Of a DNA stretch of 64,000 bases, positions 55,558 to 64,000 are shown piece by piece. The notes under the pieces are model-generated. The model made no database searches. It was not told the origin of the DNA and saw only the letters and a program-made list of their open reading frames with translations. Source of the stretch: Hyphomicrobiales bacterium (lineage in GTDB: Bacteria > Pseudomonadota > Alphaproteobacteria > Rhizobiales > Rhizobiaceae); the NCBI GenBank assembly GCA_900472605.1, contig UCJD01000025.1, forward strand, positions 37,291 through 101,290, written 5' to 3'. How positions within the stretch are numbered: position 1 is the first letter of the stretch; every line of letters begins with the position of its first letter. The position numbers were made by a program, and so were the translations under genes.

Positions 55558-58290
55558 GTGAACGATCGAATGACCTTGAGACACGAAGCCTTTTCGGCTG
55601 CCGAGCTAGCAACGGAAGAGAGCCGCGCCTCGGCGACGCCGATGATGGAGCAGTTCATCGAGATCAAGGCGAACAATCCGGATTCGCTTCTGTTCTACCG
55701 CATGGGCGATTTCTACGAGTTGTTCTTCGAAGACGCGCTCGACGCCTCGCGGGCGCTGGGGATCACGCTGACGAAGCGCGGCCAGCACATGGGGCAGGAT
55801 ATCCCGATGTGCGGCGTGCCGGTTCACGCGGCCGACGACTATCTGCAGAAGCTGATCGGGCTCGGCTTCCGTGTCGCGGTCTGCGAGCAGATCGAGGATC
55901 CGGCGGAAGCCAAGAAGCGTGGCGGCAAATCCGTCGTCAAGCGCGACGTCGTGCGGCTGGTGACGCCGGGCACGATCACCGAGGAGAAGCTGCTTTCGCC
56001 CTCGGAATCGAACTACCTGATGGCGCTGACCCGGATTCGCGGCGCTTCGGAACCGCTGCTCGCGCTCGCCTGGATCGACATTTCCACCGGCGTGTTCCGG
56101 CTGGCCGAAACCGAGGCCTCGCGGCTGCTCGCCGATATCCTGAGGATCGATCCGCGCGAGTTGATCGTGCCGGATACGATGTTCCACGATCCGGAATTGA
56201 AGCCGGTGTTCGACGTGCTGGGACGCACCGCCGTGCCGCAGCCATCCGTGCTGTTCGACAGCGCCACGGCCGAGGGGCGGATCGCGCGCTATTTCGGCGT
56301 CTCGACGCTCGATGGCTTCGGCGCGTTTTCGCGCGCCGAGCTTGCGGCAGCGGCCGCAGCCGTTGCCTATGTCGAGAAGACGCAGATCGCCGAACGCCCG
56401 CCGCTCGGCAAGCCGGAGCGCGAAAGTGCCGCTTCGACGCTGTTCATCGACCCGGCGACGCGCGCCAATCTCGAGCTTGCGCGCACACTTTCCGGCGACC
56501 GCAACGGCTCGCTGCTCAAAGCCATCGACCGCACCGTGACCGGCGGCGGCGCGCGGCTGCTTGCCGAGCGGCTGATGTCGCCGCTCACCGATCCGGCGCG
56601 GATCAACGAGCGGCTGGATTCGATCGGCTTCCTGATCGAGGAGCCATCGCTTTCGGGCGACCTGCGTGACCATCTCAAGCACGTGCCCGACATGCCGCGG
56701 GCTTTGTCGCGCCTGGCGCTCGAGCGCGGTGGACCGCGCGATCTTGCGGCCATCCGGCAAGGGCTGGTCGCTGCAGGCGACGTGGCGCGGCTCTTGGAAA
56801 CCGCGATGCTGCCTGAGGAACTGGCGGATGCGCTGGCGGGCTTGGCCGCCCTGCCCGCCTCCGTGGCACAGCTGCTGTCGGAGACTCTCGGCGACGAGTT
56901 GCCGCTGTTGAAACGCGATGGCGGCTTCCTGCGTGATGGCGCCAATGCGCACCTGGACGAAGTGCGCGCGCTGCGCGACCAATCGCGCCGGGTGATCGCC
57001 GGGCTGCAGCTGCAATATGCCGAGGAGACCGGCATCAAGTCGCTGAAGATCAAGCACAACAACGTGCTCGGTTATTTCATCGAGGTGACGGCGGGCAATG
57101 CCGGGCCGATGACGGATACGCCGGAGGCCAAGGCGCGGTTCATCCACCGCCAGACGATGGCGAACGCCATGCGCTTCACCACCACCGAGCTTGCCGATCT
57201 CGAAAGCCGGATTGCGAACGCCGCCGACCAGGCACTGTCGATCGAGCTTGCCGCCTTCGACCACATGACGTCGGCCGTCGTCGCCGAGGCCGAGGCGATC
57301 AAAGCCGGCGCGCGGGCACTTGCCGTGATCGACGTCGCCGCAGGCCTTGCGCTGCTGGCCGACGAGCAGGCCTATTGCCGGCCACAGGTCGATGGTTCGA
57401 CGATGTTTGCGATCGAGGCCGGGCGCCATCCCGTCGTCGAGCAGGCGCTGCGCCGCCAGTCCACCGGCCCGTTCGTCGCCAACAATTGCGACCTGTCGCC
57501 CGAGGGAGACGGCAAGGATGGCGCGATCTGGCTTCTGACCGGCCCGAACATGGGCGGTAAGTCGACCTTCCTGCGTCAGAACGCGCTGATCGCCATCCTG
57601 GCGCAGATGGGCTGCTTCGTGCCGGCGACATCGGCGCATATCGGCATCGTCGACCGGCTGTTCTCGCGCGTCGGCGCCTCCGACGATCTGGCGCGGGGGC
57701 GTTCGACCTTCATGGTCGAAATGGTCGAGACCGCCGCCATCCTCAACCAGGCGACCGAGCGTTCGCTTGTCATCCTCGACGAGATCGGCCGCGGCACCGC
57801 CACCTTCGACGGCCTGTCGATCGCCTGGGCGTCGGTCGAGCATCTGCACGAGGCGAACCGTTGCCGCGGGCTGTTTGCCACCCACTTCCACGAATTGACG
57901 GTACTCTCCGAAAAGCTGGCGCGGCTTTCCAACGCGACGATGCGGGTGAAGGAATGGGACGGCGACGTGATCTTCCTGCACGAGGTCGGCCCGGGTGCGG
58001 CCGACCGCTCCTACGGCATTCAGGTGGCGCGGCTGGCCGGCCTGCCGGCCTCCGTCGTGGCGCGGGCCCGCGACGTGCTGACCCGGCTTGAGGATGCCGA
58101 CCGCAAGAACCCGGCGAGCCAGCTGATCGACGACCTGCCGCTGTTCCAGGTGGCGGTGCGGCGCGAGGATATGGCGCGCGGAAACTCGAAGGTCGACGAG
58201 GCGCTGAAGAGCCTCAACCTCGACGACATGACGCCGCGCGAGGCACTGGACGCGCTCTACGATCTCAAGAAGAAGCTGAAGCAGGGGTAA
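55558..58290 (+). CDS. mutS: DNA mismatch repair protein MutS
   Basis: A 910-residue mismatch sensor. The N-terminal mismatch-binding motif [12 protein letters not shown] contains the conserved Phe-x-Glu-type contact. The lever and clamp domains span ~290-600. The C-terminal ATPase carries Walker [14 protein letters not shown], Walker [17 protein letters not shown] and the signature [20 protein letters not shown]. The GTG at 55558 and the ATG at 55570 are both possible starts. It is divergent from malic enzyme. A 91-codon gene follows after 4 bases. Confidence 0.97.
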   Translation: MNDRMTLRHEAFSAAELATEESRASATPMMEQFIEIKANNPDSLLFYRMGDFYELFFEDALDASRALGITLTKRGQHMGQDIPMCGVPVHAADDYLQKLIGLGFRVAVCEQIEDPAEAKKRGGKSVVKRDVVRLVTPGTITEEKLLSPSESNYLMALTRIRGASEPLLALAWIDISTGVFRLAETEASRLLADILRIDPRELIVPDTMFHDPELKPVFDVLGRTAVPQPSVLFDSATAEGRIARYFGVSTLDGFGAFSRAELAAAAAAVAYVEKTQIAERPPLGKPERESAASTLFIDPATRANLELARTLSGDRNGSLLKAIDRTVTGGGARLLAERLMSPLTDPARINERLDSIGFLIEEPSLSGDLRDHLKHVPDMPRALSRLALERGGPRDLAAIRQGLVAAGDVARLLETAMLPEELADALAGLAALPASVAQLLSETLGDELPLLKRDGGFLRDGANAHLDEVRALRDQSRRVIAGLQLQYAEETGIKSLKIKHNNVLGYFIEVTAGNAGPMTDTPEAKARFIHRQTMANAMRFTTTELADLESRIANAADQALSIELAAFDHMTSAVVAEAEAIKAGARALAVIDVAAGLALLADEQAYCRPQVDGSTMFAIEAGRHPVVEQALRRQSTGPFVANNCDLSPEGDGKDGAIWLLTGPNMGGKSTFLRQNALIAILAQMGCFVPATSAHIGIVDRLFSRVGASDDLARGRSTFMVEMVETAAILNQATERSLVILDEIGRGTATFDGLSIAWASVEHLHEANRCRGLFATHFHELTVLSEKLARLSNATMRVKEWDGDVIFLHEVGPGAADRSYGIQVARLAGLPASVVARARDVLTRLEDADRKNPASQLIDDLPLFQVAVRREDMARGNSKVDEALKSLNLDDMTPREALDALYDLKKKLKQG

Positions 58291-58294
58291 TCGC

Positions 58295-58570
58295 ATGTTC
58301 ATGGACCGCCTGCTTCGCGAAACGCAGCTGCTTGCCAACATCTTCACGGCGATCGAGGCGCTGCGGCTGGCCGACGAGGACGGCACTCCGCGCGGCTGGG
58401 CATCGCCGTTCGGGCTGTTGCAGATCATCCGCTGCTGCGACAGGATCTCAGACCTGACCGCCTCTATCGCCAGGGCCGGTTACCGCGAGTGCGACAAGGA
58501 GATGCTCGAGGAGATCGCCAGCGAAAACCGCAAGGTGCTCTATTCCGTGAACGCGCAGATCGCCGCCTGA
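58295..58570 (+). CDS. Small conserved protein between mutS and glnD, function unknown
   Basis: A 91-residue soluble, mostly helical protein (MFMDRLLRETQLLANIFTAI, DRISDLTASIARAGYRECDK, EMLEEIASENRKVLYSVNA). It starts 4 bases after the mutS stop, and GGGG at the mutS 3' end can act as its ribosome-binding site, so it is probably translated with mutS. It has two adjacent cysteines (RCCDRIS). I recognise no domain and do not infer a repair role from position alone. Confidence 0.7.
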   Translation: MFMDRLLRETQLLANIFTAIEALRLADEDGTPRGWASPFGLLQIIRCCDRISDLTASIARAGYRECDKEMLEEIASENRKVLYSVNAQIAA

Positions 58571-58680
58571 TTGCCGCCCGCGCTCGCCTAGCGTCGTGGC
58601 ACGATCACCTTTTCGCCAAAATTAAAGGTTCTTGCAGTATGAAAGCCCGTGTCAAACAGCGGGCAAAGAGGCTATAGCGC

Positions 58681-61578
58681 ATGCAGACGAAACGAGAGGC
58701 GAGCCTTGCAGGCGCGCCGCGCGAACAGGAAGCCGCCCAGCGCATGGCGCCGACGAACGATATCGATTTCTCCGACATTCTCGACACCGACTATCTGCGC
58801 AAGCAGTGCGACGCCGTCGTCGAAGCCAACAAGAACCGGCCGGACGCGATGCGCTCCGATCTGCTTGGTATCTTCAAGAAGGCGAGCACCGACGGGCGCA
58901 ACAAGGCGCGGGAACTGCTGTCGGCCGACGGCAGCGGACTGAAATGCGCGCGCCGGATCTCCTGGCTGCAGGACCAGATCATCACGGTTCTCTACGAATT
59001 CGCAACGGATCACGTGTTTCCGAAGCAGAAGGACAAGTTCTCGGTGACCGCCGTCGGCGGCTACGGCCGCGACACGCTGGCGCCGGGCTCGGATATCGAT
59101 CTCCTGTTCCTGTTCCAGCCGAAGCCGGCGGAAGAGACGCATAAAGCAGTCGAATTCGTGCTCTACATGCTCTGGGACATGGGCTTCAAGGTCGGCCATG
59201 CAACGCGCACCGTCGAAGAATGCATCGCGCTGTCGAAGTCCGACATGACGATCCGCACGGCAATCCTGGAGATGCGCTATATCTGCGGCCTGCGTTCGCT
59301 CGAGACAGAGCTGGAAGCCCGCTTCGACAAGGAGATCGTCACCGGCACCGGCCCCGAGTTCATCGCAGCCAAGCTGGCCGAGCGCGACGAGCGCCACCGC
59401 AAGGCCGGCGACACGCGCTATCTCGTCGAGCCGAACGTCAAAGAGGGCAAGGGCGGCCTGCGCGACCTGCACACGCTGTTCTGGATCTCGAAATATTACT
59501 ACCACGTGCGCGACACCGCCGAACTGGTGGCGCTCGGCGTTCTCTCCAAGCACGAATATCGCCTGTTCGAGAAGGCCGACGACTTCCTCTGGGCGGTGCG
59601 CTGCCACATGCACTTCCTCACCAACAAGGCGGAGGAGCGGCTCTCCTTCGACATCCAGCGCGAGATCGCGGCAGCGCTCGACTATCATTCGCGTCCCGGC
59701 CTTTCGGCCGTCGAGCGTTTCATGAAGCACTACTTCCTTGTCGCCAAGGACGTCGGCGACCTGACGCGCATTCTGTGCGCAGCGCTTGAGGACCAGCAGG
59801 CGAAATCGACGCCGGGGCTTTCAGGCGTGTTCAGCCGCTTCACCCACCGCACGCGCAAGATCGCCGGCAGCACCGACTTCATGGAGGATCGCGGCCGCAT
59901 CGCGCTCGCCAGCCCTGACGTGTTCAAGCGCGATCCCGTCAACATCATCCGGCTCTTCCATGTGGCCGATATCAACGGGCTGGAATTCCACCCCGATGCG
60001 CTGAAGCGGGTGACGCGCTCGCTCAGCCTGATCGACAACAGCGTGCGCGAGAGCGACGAGGCCAACCGGCTGTTCCTCTCGATCCTGACCTCGAAGCGCG
60101 ACCCGGCGCTGATCCTGCGACGGATGAACGAGGCCGGCGTGCTCGGCCGCTTCATTCCCGAGTTCGGCAAGATCGTCGCGATGATGCAGTTCAACATGTA
60201 TCACCATTATACTGTTGATGAGCATCTGCTGCGCAGCGTCGATGTGCTCTCGGAGATCGACAAGGGCAAGGCCGAAGAGCTGCACCCGCTCGCCAACAAG
60301 ATGATGCCCGGGATCGAGGATCGCGAGGCGCTCTACGTGGCGGTGCTATTGCACGACGTCGCCAAGGGCCGGCAGGAAGATCACTCGATCGCCGGCGCCC
60401 GCGTCGCCCGCAAGCTCTGCACCCGCTTCGGCCTGTCGCACAAGCAGACGGAAACCGTGGTGTGGCTGATCGAGGAGCACCTGACCATGTCGATGGTGGC
60501 GCAGACGCGCGACCTCACCGACCGCAAGACGATCACCGATTTCGCCGACCGCATGCAATCGCTCGAACGGCTGAAGATGCTGATGATCCTGACGGTCTGC
60601 GACATCCGCGCCGTCGGTCCGGGCGTCTGGAACGGCTGGAAGGGCCAGCTGCTGCGCACGCTCTATTACGAGACCGAGCTTCTGCTTGCCGGCGGGTTCT
60701 CCGAGGTGTCGCGCAAGGAGCGGGCGATCGTCGCCGCCGAGGCGCTGTTCAACGCGCTTGCCGACTGGAGCCAGAAGGATCGCAAGATCTACAGCAAGCT
60801 GCACTACCAGCCCTATCTGCTCTCCGTGTCGCTCGAAGACCAGGTGCGCCATGCCGGCTTCATCCGCCAGGCCGACAAGGCCGGTCAGGCGCTGGCGACC
60901 ATGGTGCGCACCGACAGCTTCCACGCCATCACCGAGATCACGGTGCTGTCGCCCGACCATCCGCGCCTGCTTGCCGTCATCGCCGGCGCCTGTGCGGCGG
61001 CCGGGGCCAACATCGTCGACGCGCAGATCTTCACGACGTCCGACGGCCGGGCGCTCGACACCATCCATGTCAGCCGCGAGTTCAAGGACGATGCCGACGA
61101 GCTGCGCCGCGCCGGCACGATCGGGCGGATGATCGAGGACGTGCTTTCGGGCCGCAAGCGACTGCCTGAAGTGATCGCCACGCGCACCAAGAACCGCAAG
61201 AAGAGCAAGGCCTTCTACATTCCGCCTTCGGTGCAGATCTCCAACAGCCTGTCGAACAAGTTCACCGTCATCGAGATCGAGTGCCTCGACCGCACCGGCC
61301 TCTTGTCCGAGGTGACGGCCGTGCTGTCGGATTTGTCGCTCGACATCCAGTCGGCGCGGATCACCACCTTCGGCGAGAAGGTGATCGATACTTTCTACGT
61401 CACCGACCTCGTCGGCCAGAAGATCTCGGGCGACAGCAAGCGCGCCAACATCACCGCCCGCATGAAGGCCGTCATGGCCGAGGAGCAGGACGAGCTGCGC
61501 GAGCGCATGCCATCCGGCATGATCGCGCCGGCGGCCACACAGCGCACCGTCGGCCCCACCCAAGAGAAGGCGGATTGA
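58681..61578 (+). CDS. glnD: PII uridylyltransferase / uridylyl-removing enzyme GlnD
   Basis: A 965-residue bifunctional nitrogen sensor that uridylylates PII proteins under nitrogen limitation and deuridylylates them in excess. The nucleotidyltransferase site is [20 protein letters not shown] (residues ~120-140). The HD domain has [20 protein letters not shown]. Two C-terminal ACT domains (~755-830 and ~865-940, [20 protein letters not shown]) bind glutamine. Length is normal. Together with rpoN and ptsN, much of the nitrogen regulatory machinery lies in this window. Confidence 0.97.
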   Translation: MQTKREASLAGAPREQEAAQRMAPTNDIDFSDILDTDYLRKQCDAVVEANKNRPDAMRSDLLGIFKKASTDGRNKARELLSADGSGLKCARRISWLQDQIITVLYEFATDHVFPKQKDKFSVTAVGGYGRDTLAPGSDIDLLFLFQPKPAEETHKAVEFVLYMLWDMGFKVGHATRTVEECIALSKSDMTIRTAILEMRYICGLRSLETELEARFDKEIVTGTGPEFIAAKLAERDERHRKAGDTRYLVEPNVKEGKGGLRDLHTLFWISKYYYHVRDTAELVALGVLSKHEYRLFEKADDFLWAVRCHMHFLTNKAEERLSFDIQREIAAALDYHSRPGLSAVERFMKHYFLVAKDVGDLTRILCAALEDQQAKSTPGLSGVFSRFTHRTRKIAGSTDFMEDRGRIALASPDVFKRDPVNIIRLFHVADINGLEFHPDALKRVTRSLSLIDNSVRESDEANRLFLSILTSKRDPALILRRMNEAGVLGRFIPEFGKIVAMMQFNMYHHYTVDEHLLRSVDVLSEIDKGKAEELHPLANKMMPGIEDREALYVAVLLHDVAKGRQEDHSIAGARVARKLCTRFGLSHKQTETVVWLIEEHLTMSMVAQTRDLTDRKTITDFADRMQSLERLKMLMILTVCDIRAVGPGVWNGWKGQLLRTLYYETELLLAGGFSEVSRKERAIVAAEALFNALADWSQKDRKIYSKLHYQPYLLSVSLEDQVRHAGFIRQADKAGQALATMVRTDSFHAITEITVLSPDHPRLLAVIAGACAAAGANIVDAQIFTTSDGRALDTIHVSREFKDDADELRRAGTIGRMIEDVLSGRKRLPEVIATRTKNRKKSKAFYIPPSVQISNSLSNKFTVIEIECLDRTGLLSEVTAVLSDLSLDIQSARITTFGEKVIDTFYVTDLVGQKISGDSKRANITARMKAVMAEEQDELRERMPSGMIAPAATQRTVGPTQEKAD

Positions 61579-61624
61579 GCCGATCCGGCAATCCGCCTGA
61601 AACAACCGTCATGAGAGCGTCCGC

Positions 61625-63208
61625 ATGAGCCTCGTCAAGAAATTCGCCACCGTCGGCGGCGCCACGCTGGGCAGCCGGTTGTTCGGCTTCGCCCGCGAAA
61701 CGCTGATGGCAGCGGCACTGGGCACCGGGCCGATGGCCGACGTGTTCTATGCGGCATTCCGCTTTCCCAACCTGTTTCGCCGGCTGTTCGCAGAGGGTGC
61801 GTTCAACGCCGCCTTCGTGCCGCTCTTCGCCAAGGAGATCGAGGCGAACGGCATCGATGGCGCCAAGCGCTTCTCGGAAGAAGTGTTCGGCGTTCTCTTC
61901 TCGGTGCTGCTTCTCATCACCATCGTGATGGAGCTGTCGATGCCGCTTCTGGTGCGCTTCATCATCGCGCCCGGTTTCACCGACGATCCGGAGAAGTTCT
62001 CGATCACCGTGCGCATGGCCGCGGTGATGTTTCCCTATCTGATGTGCATGTCGCTGACGGCGATGATGAGCGGCATGCTGAACTCGCTGCATCACTTCTT
62101 CGCCGCCGCCGTCGCCCCCGTCTTTCTCAACGTGGTGATGATCGGGGCGCTGTTTTACGCGCTCTATACCGGCGCCGAGCCGCTGCAGACCGCCTGGTAT
62201 CTCTCCTGGGGCGTGCTGGTCGCCGGCGTGCTGCAGCTTGCCGTCGTCTATTTCGGCGTGCTGCATGCGGGCATGAGCATCGGCATCCGCTTTCCGAAGA
62301 TCACGCCGAACGTCAAGCGGCTGCTGATCCTTGCCGTCCCTGCTGCCGTGACTGGAGGCATCACCCAGATCAACCAGATGATCGGCCAGGCGATCGCCTC
62401 CAGCAAGGAGGGCGCGATCGCAGCCCTGCAATATGCCGACCGCATCTACCAGCTGCCGCTCGGCGTGGTGGGCGTCGCCGTTGGCGTCGTGCTCCTGCCG
62501 GAGCTTGCGCGCGCGCTGAAGGGCGGCAACCTTCGCGAAGCCGGCAACCTGCAGAACCGGTCGATCGAATTCGTGATGTTTCTCACGATCCCGGCCGCCT
62601 TCGCACTGTGGATCCTGTCGGACGAGATCATCCGGGTGCTTTACGAGCGCGGCGCGTTTCACCAGGAAAACACCGCGATCGTCGGCTCGATCCTTGCCAT
62701 CTACGGCATCGGCCTGCCGGCCTTCGTGCTGATCAAGGCGCTGCAGCCAGGCTTTTATGCCCGCGAGGACACCAAGACGCCGATGCGGTTTTCGGCGGTC
62801 GCCGTCGGCGTCAACTGCGCGACGGCGCTGACGCTATTTCCCTATCTCGGCGCGCCGGGGATCGCGGTCGCGGAAGCCACGGCCGGATGGATCAGCACCG
62901 TGCTTTTGTTCACGACGCTGCTCCGGCGTGGGCACCTCGCCTGGGAGTGGGCGCTGGCGCGGCGTACCGTGCTGCTGGTCGTATCGGCCGCCGTCATGGG
63001 TGGCGTCATCATGTATCTGCAGCACCGCTGGGAGCCGTGGCTGGCGTCCAGCGCGTCGCTTGCCACCAAGGTCGGGACGCTCGGGCTTCTGATCGGCATC
63101 TCGATGGTCGTTTATTTCGCCACCGCCTTCCTGATCGGCGGCGCGAACCTCGGCATGATCCGCCGCAACCTCAACCGCAAGCCGGCCACACCGAAGACCG
63201 ACGGCTGA
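61625..63208 (+). CDS. murJ: Lipid II flippase MurJ (MviN)
   Basis: A 527-residue MOP-superfamily membrane protein with about 14 transmembrane helices, flipping lipid II for peptidoglycan synthesis. The N-terminus MSLVKKFATVGGATLGSRLF, then GFARETLMAAALG and FRFPNLFRRLFAEGAFNAAF, is the family hallmark, including the conserved arginines of the central cavity. It lies 46 bases downstream of glnD, as in S. meliloti, and converges on the small M15-like gene with only three bases between stops. Confidence 0.96.
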   Translation: MSLVKKFATVGGATLGSRLFGFARETLMAAALGTGPMADVFYAAFRFPNLFRRLFAEGAFNAAFVPLFAKEIEANGIDGAKRFSEEVFGVLFSVLLLITIVMELSMPLLVRFIIAPGFTDDPEKFSITVRMAAVMFPYLMCMSLTAMMSGMLNSLHHFFAAAVAPVFLNVVMIGALFYALYTGAEPLQTAWYLSWGVLVAGVLQLAVVYFGVLHAGMSIGIRFPKITPNVKRLLILAVPAAVTGGITQINQMIGQAIASSKEGAIAALQYADRIYQLPLGVVGVAVGVVLLPELARALKGGNLREAGNLQNRSIEFVMFLTIPAAFALWILSDEIIRVLYERGAFHQENTAIVGSILAIYGIGLPAFVLIKALQPGFYAREDTKTPMRFSAVAVGVNCATALTLFPYLGAPGIAVAEATAGWISTVLLFTTLLRRGHLAWEWALARRTVLLVVSAAVMGGVIMYLQHRWEPWLASSASLATKVGTLGLLIGISMVVYFATAFLIGGANLGMIRRNLNRKPATPKTDG

Positions 63209-63211
63209 GCC

Positions 63212-63640
63212 TCAACAGTGGGTCCAGCGGCGCTTCGGGCCGACATCGACATGGATGATGCCGTTGCAATAACGACCGATGCCACCAATGCCGGGCGCCT
63301 GCGCGGCAATCGCGATGATCGTACGGTCGGAGACTCCCGGCACTCTTATGTCGGCTGCGGCACAGTAACGGTGCTGCGAATGCGACCGGCCGGAATGGGC
63401 TCTGAGCCCCGACGTCACCAGCGGCCGGCGGCCGGTCTTGTCGGCGATATAGGCGAGCACGCCGCGCAGGCGCGGCGGAAAACACCCGGCGCGCACGCTG
63501 ACGGTTTGCAGGCTATAGGCCAGCGTCTCATTCTTCTTCAGCGGCCCGATCGACAGTTTACGGACATTCTGAGCGGTCGCGCCGCTGAGGCTAGACAGGC
63601 TGAAGAGACCGGCCAGCGCGATGGAAAATGCAGCATGCAT
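63212..63640 (-). CDS. Small secreted M15/DUF882 (YcbK-like) peptidase-fold protein
   Basis: A 142-residue exported protein. The signal peptide ends SGATA/Q (~residue 24). The zinc-peptidase pattern of the D-Ala-D-Ala carboxypeptidase M15/YcbK group is visible: LVTSGLRAHSGRSHSQHRYC, then AAADIRVPGVS (His and Asp ligands) and GIIHVDVGPKRRW (third His). Peptidoglycan cleavage in the periplasm is inferred. Four cysteines, one the C-terminal residue, suggest two disulphides. GGGGGAC supports the ATG at 63640; a longer frame adds 68 unlikely residues. Confidence 0.8.
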   Translation of the reverse strand: MHAAFSIALAGLFSLSSLSGATAQNVRKLSIGPLKKNETLAYSLQTVSVRAGCFPPRLRGVLAYIADKTGRRPLVTSGLRAHSGRSHSQHRYCAAADIRVPGVSDRTIIAIAAQAPGIGGIGRYCNGIIHVDVGPKRRWTHC

Positions 63641-64000
63641 TGTTTCGTCCCCCACTGGGGGCGCCAACGACGTCTGGCGCCCGCGTTTGCGGGCGGCAAA
63701 ACCCTCCTCAAAAGTGGCCATTTTAAGGAACTGTATACCTGGTATATCAGCCATCGGCCTTGTTTTACGTCGAATTGCTACATTCAAGATACCTAAAATG
63801 AAGTAGGAAATGCTCTTTCCTGAAGATGGGATGAGCATATTCACAAAAGAAATCGTCCGCCGATTTTCCCCGCTCGCGAGACAGCGCGTTACACTTGTCT
63901 CGTCCCGTCATCGGATACACCGGCAGGCGTGCCGGCGAGACGGGGCCGGCGCCAGCTGTTTGAGGAAGACGCAAGCTCTTTCACCTGGGGTCCGCAGAAA
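63641..64000. other. Intergenic region with a perfect palindrome and no supported gene
   Basis: AT-richer than its surroundings. It holds the promoter region of the M15-like gene. TATACC-T-GGTATA (63734-63746) is a perfect 6-1-6 palindrome about 94 bases upstream of that gene's start and may be an operator. No convincing gene or RNA was seen to the window edge. Confidence 0.45.

Noticed and set aside
55606..58428. 940-codon minus-strand frame opposite mutS
   Set aside because: It is an antisense shadow rich in His, Arg and Gln without domain motifs; mutS is unambiguous on the other strand.
58595..58625. TGGCAC upstream of glnD as a sigma-54 promoter
   Set aside because: No TTGC-type -12 element occurs at the required spacing.
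58639..58677. A 12-codon basic open reading frame (MKARVKQRAKRL) ending three bases before glnD, as a possible leader peptide
   Set aside because: An ORF this short arises easily by chance, it has no clear ribosome-binding site, and no attenuator hairpins were seen around it.

Overview
The window looks like a chromosomal segment of a Rhizobiaceae bacterium (Rhizobium/Agrobacterium/Ensifer type). It is GC-rich. Its gene runs (rpmH-rnpA-yidC-engB, dapD-dapE, def-fmt-truA, rmuC-rbsK-mcp, rpoN-hpf-ptsN, lptC-lptA-lptB, olsB/tme/mutS/glnD/murJ) match the order I remember from Sinorhizobium meliloti. It also carries rhizobial intergenic palindromes and an alpha-r14 type small RNA. All assignments come from reading the sequence and from family knowledge; no search was run.

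Layout. 1-4.7 kb: a fructose-type sugar ABC transporter (frcB, frcC, start of frcA) on the minus strand, divergent from its likely ROK repressor and a RbsD/FucU mutarotase. 4.7-7.0 kb: a two-gene imino-acid module (proline-racemase-family enzyme with a Ser/Cys active site, plus an FAD D-amino-acid dehydrogenase). 7.0-10.1 kb: an accessory patch of small secreted or membrane proteins, a triple-hairpin anti-Shine-Dalgarno sRNA, and a three-gene mini-operon next to tRNA-Arg(ACG). 10.2-13.9 kb: an orphan histidine kinase and a chemoreceptor. 14.2-20.5 kb: rpmH-rnpA-yidC, engB and argB, with an ECF sigma / RskA anti-sigma / fasciclin module lying in reverse between engB and argB.

20.7-31.0 kb: metabolic and translation genes (PEP-mutase-like protein, pyrimidine 5'-nucleotidase, EF-hand protein, LOG protein, dapD, dapE, arsC, truA, fmt, def). 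They are interrupted by a DUF4160/DUF2442 pair and by a FitAB/VapBC toxin-antitoxin pair inserted between def and fmt. 31.1-37.6 kb: a globin-coupled chemoreceptor, rmuC, ribokinase and a dCache chemoreceptor. 37.7-42.9 kb (minus strand): lptC-lptA-lptB, rpoN, hpf, ptsN, joining lipopolysaccharide export to sigma-54 and nitrogen-PTS control. 43.1-49.5 kb: sppA, ihfB, lapA, a protease-fold protein lacking its catalytic triad, two RNA methyltransferases and lspA. 49.5-63.6 kb: a hybrid kinase, olsB behind a Pho-box-like site, NADP malic enzyme, mutS, glnD, murJ and a small M15/DUF882 protein.

Most of the window is ordinary core chromosome. The best leads are: the sRNA, whose loops are complementary to the ribosome-binding sites of frcB and frcR in the same window; the sigma/RskA/fasciclin module, which parallels mycobacterial SigK-RskA-MPT70/83; the uncharacterised three-gene cassette beside tRNA-Arg; and the catalytically dead HtrA-like protein.
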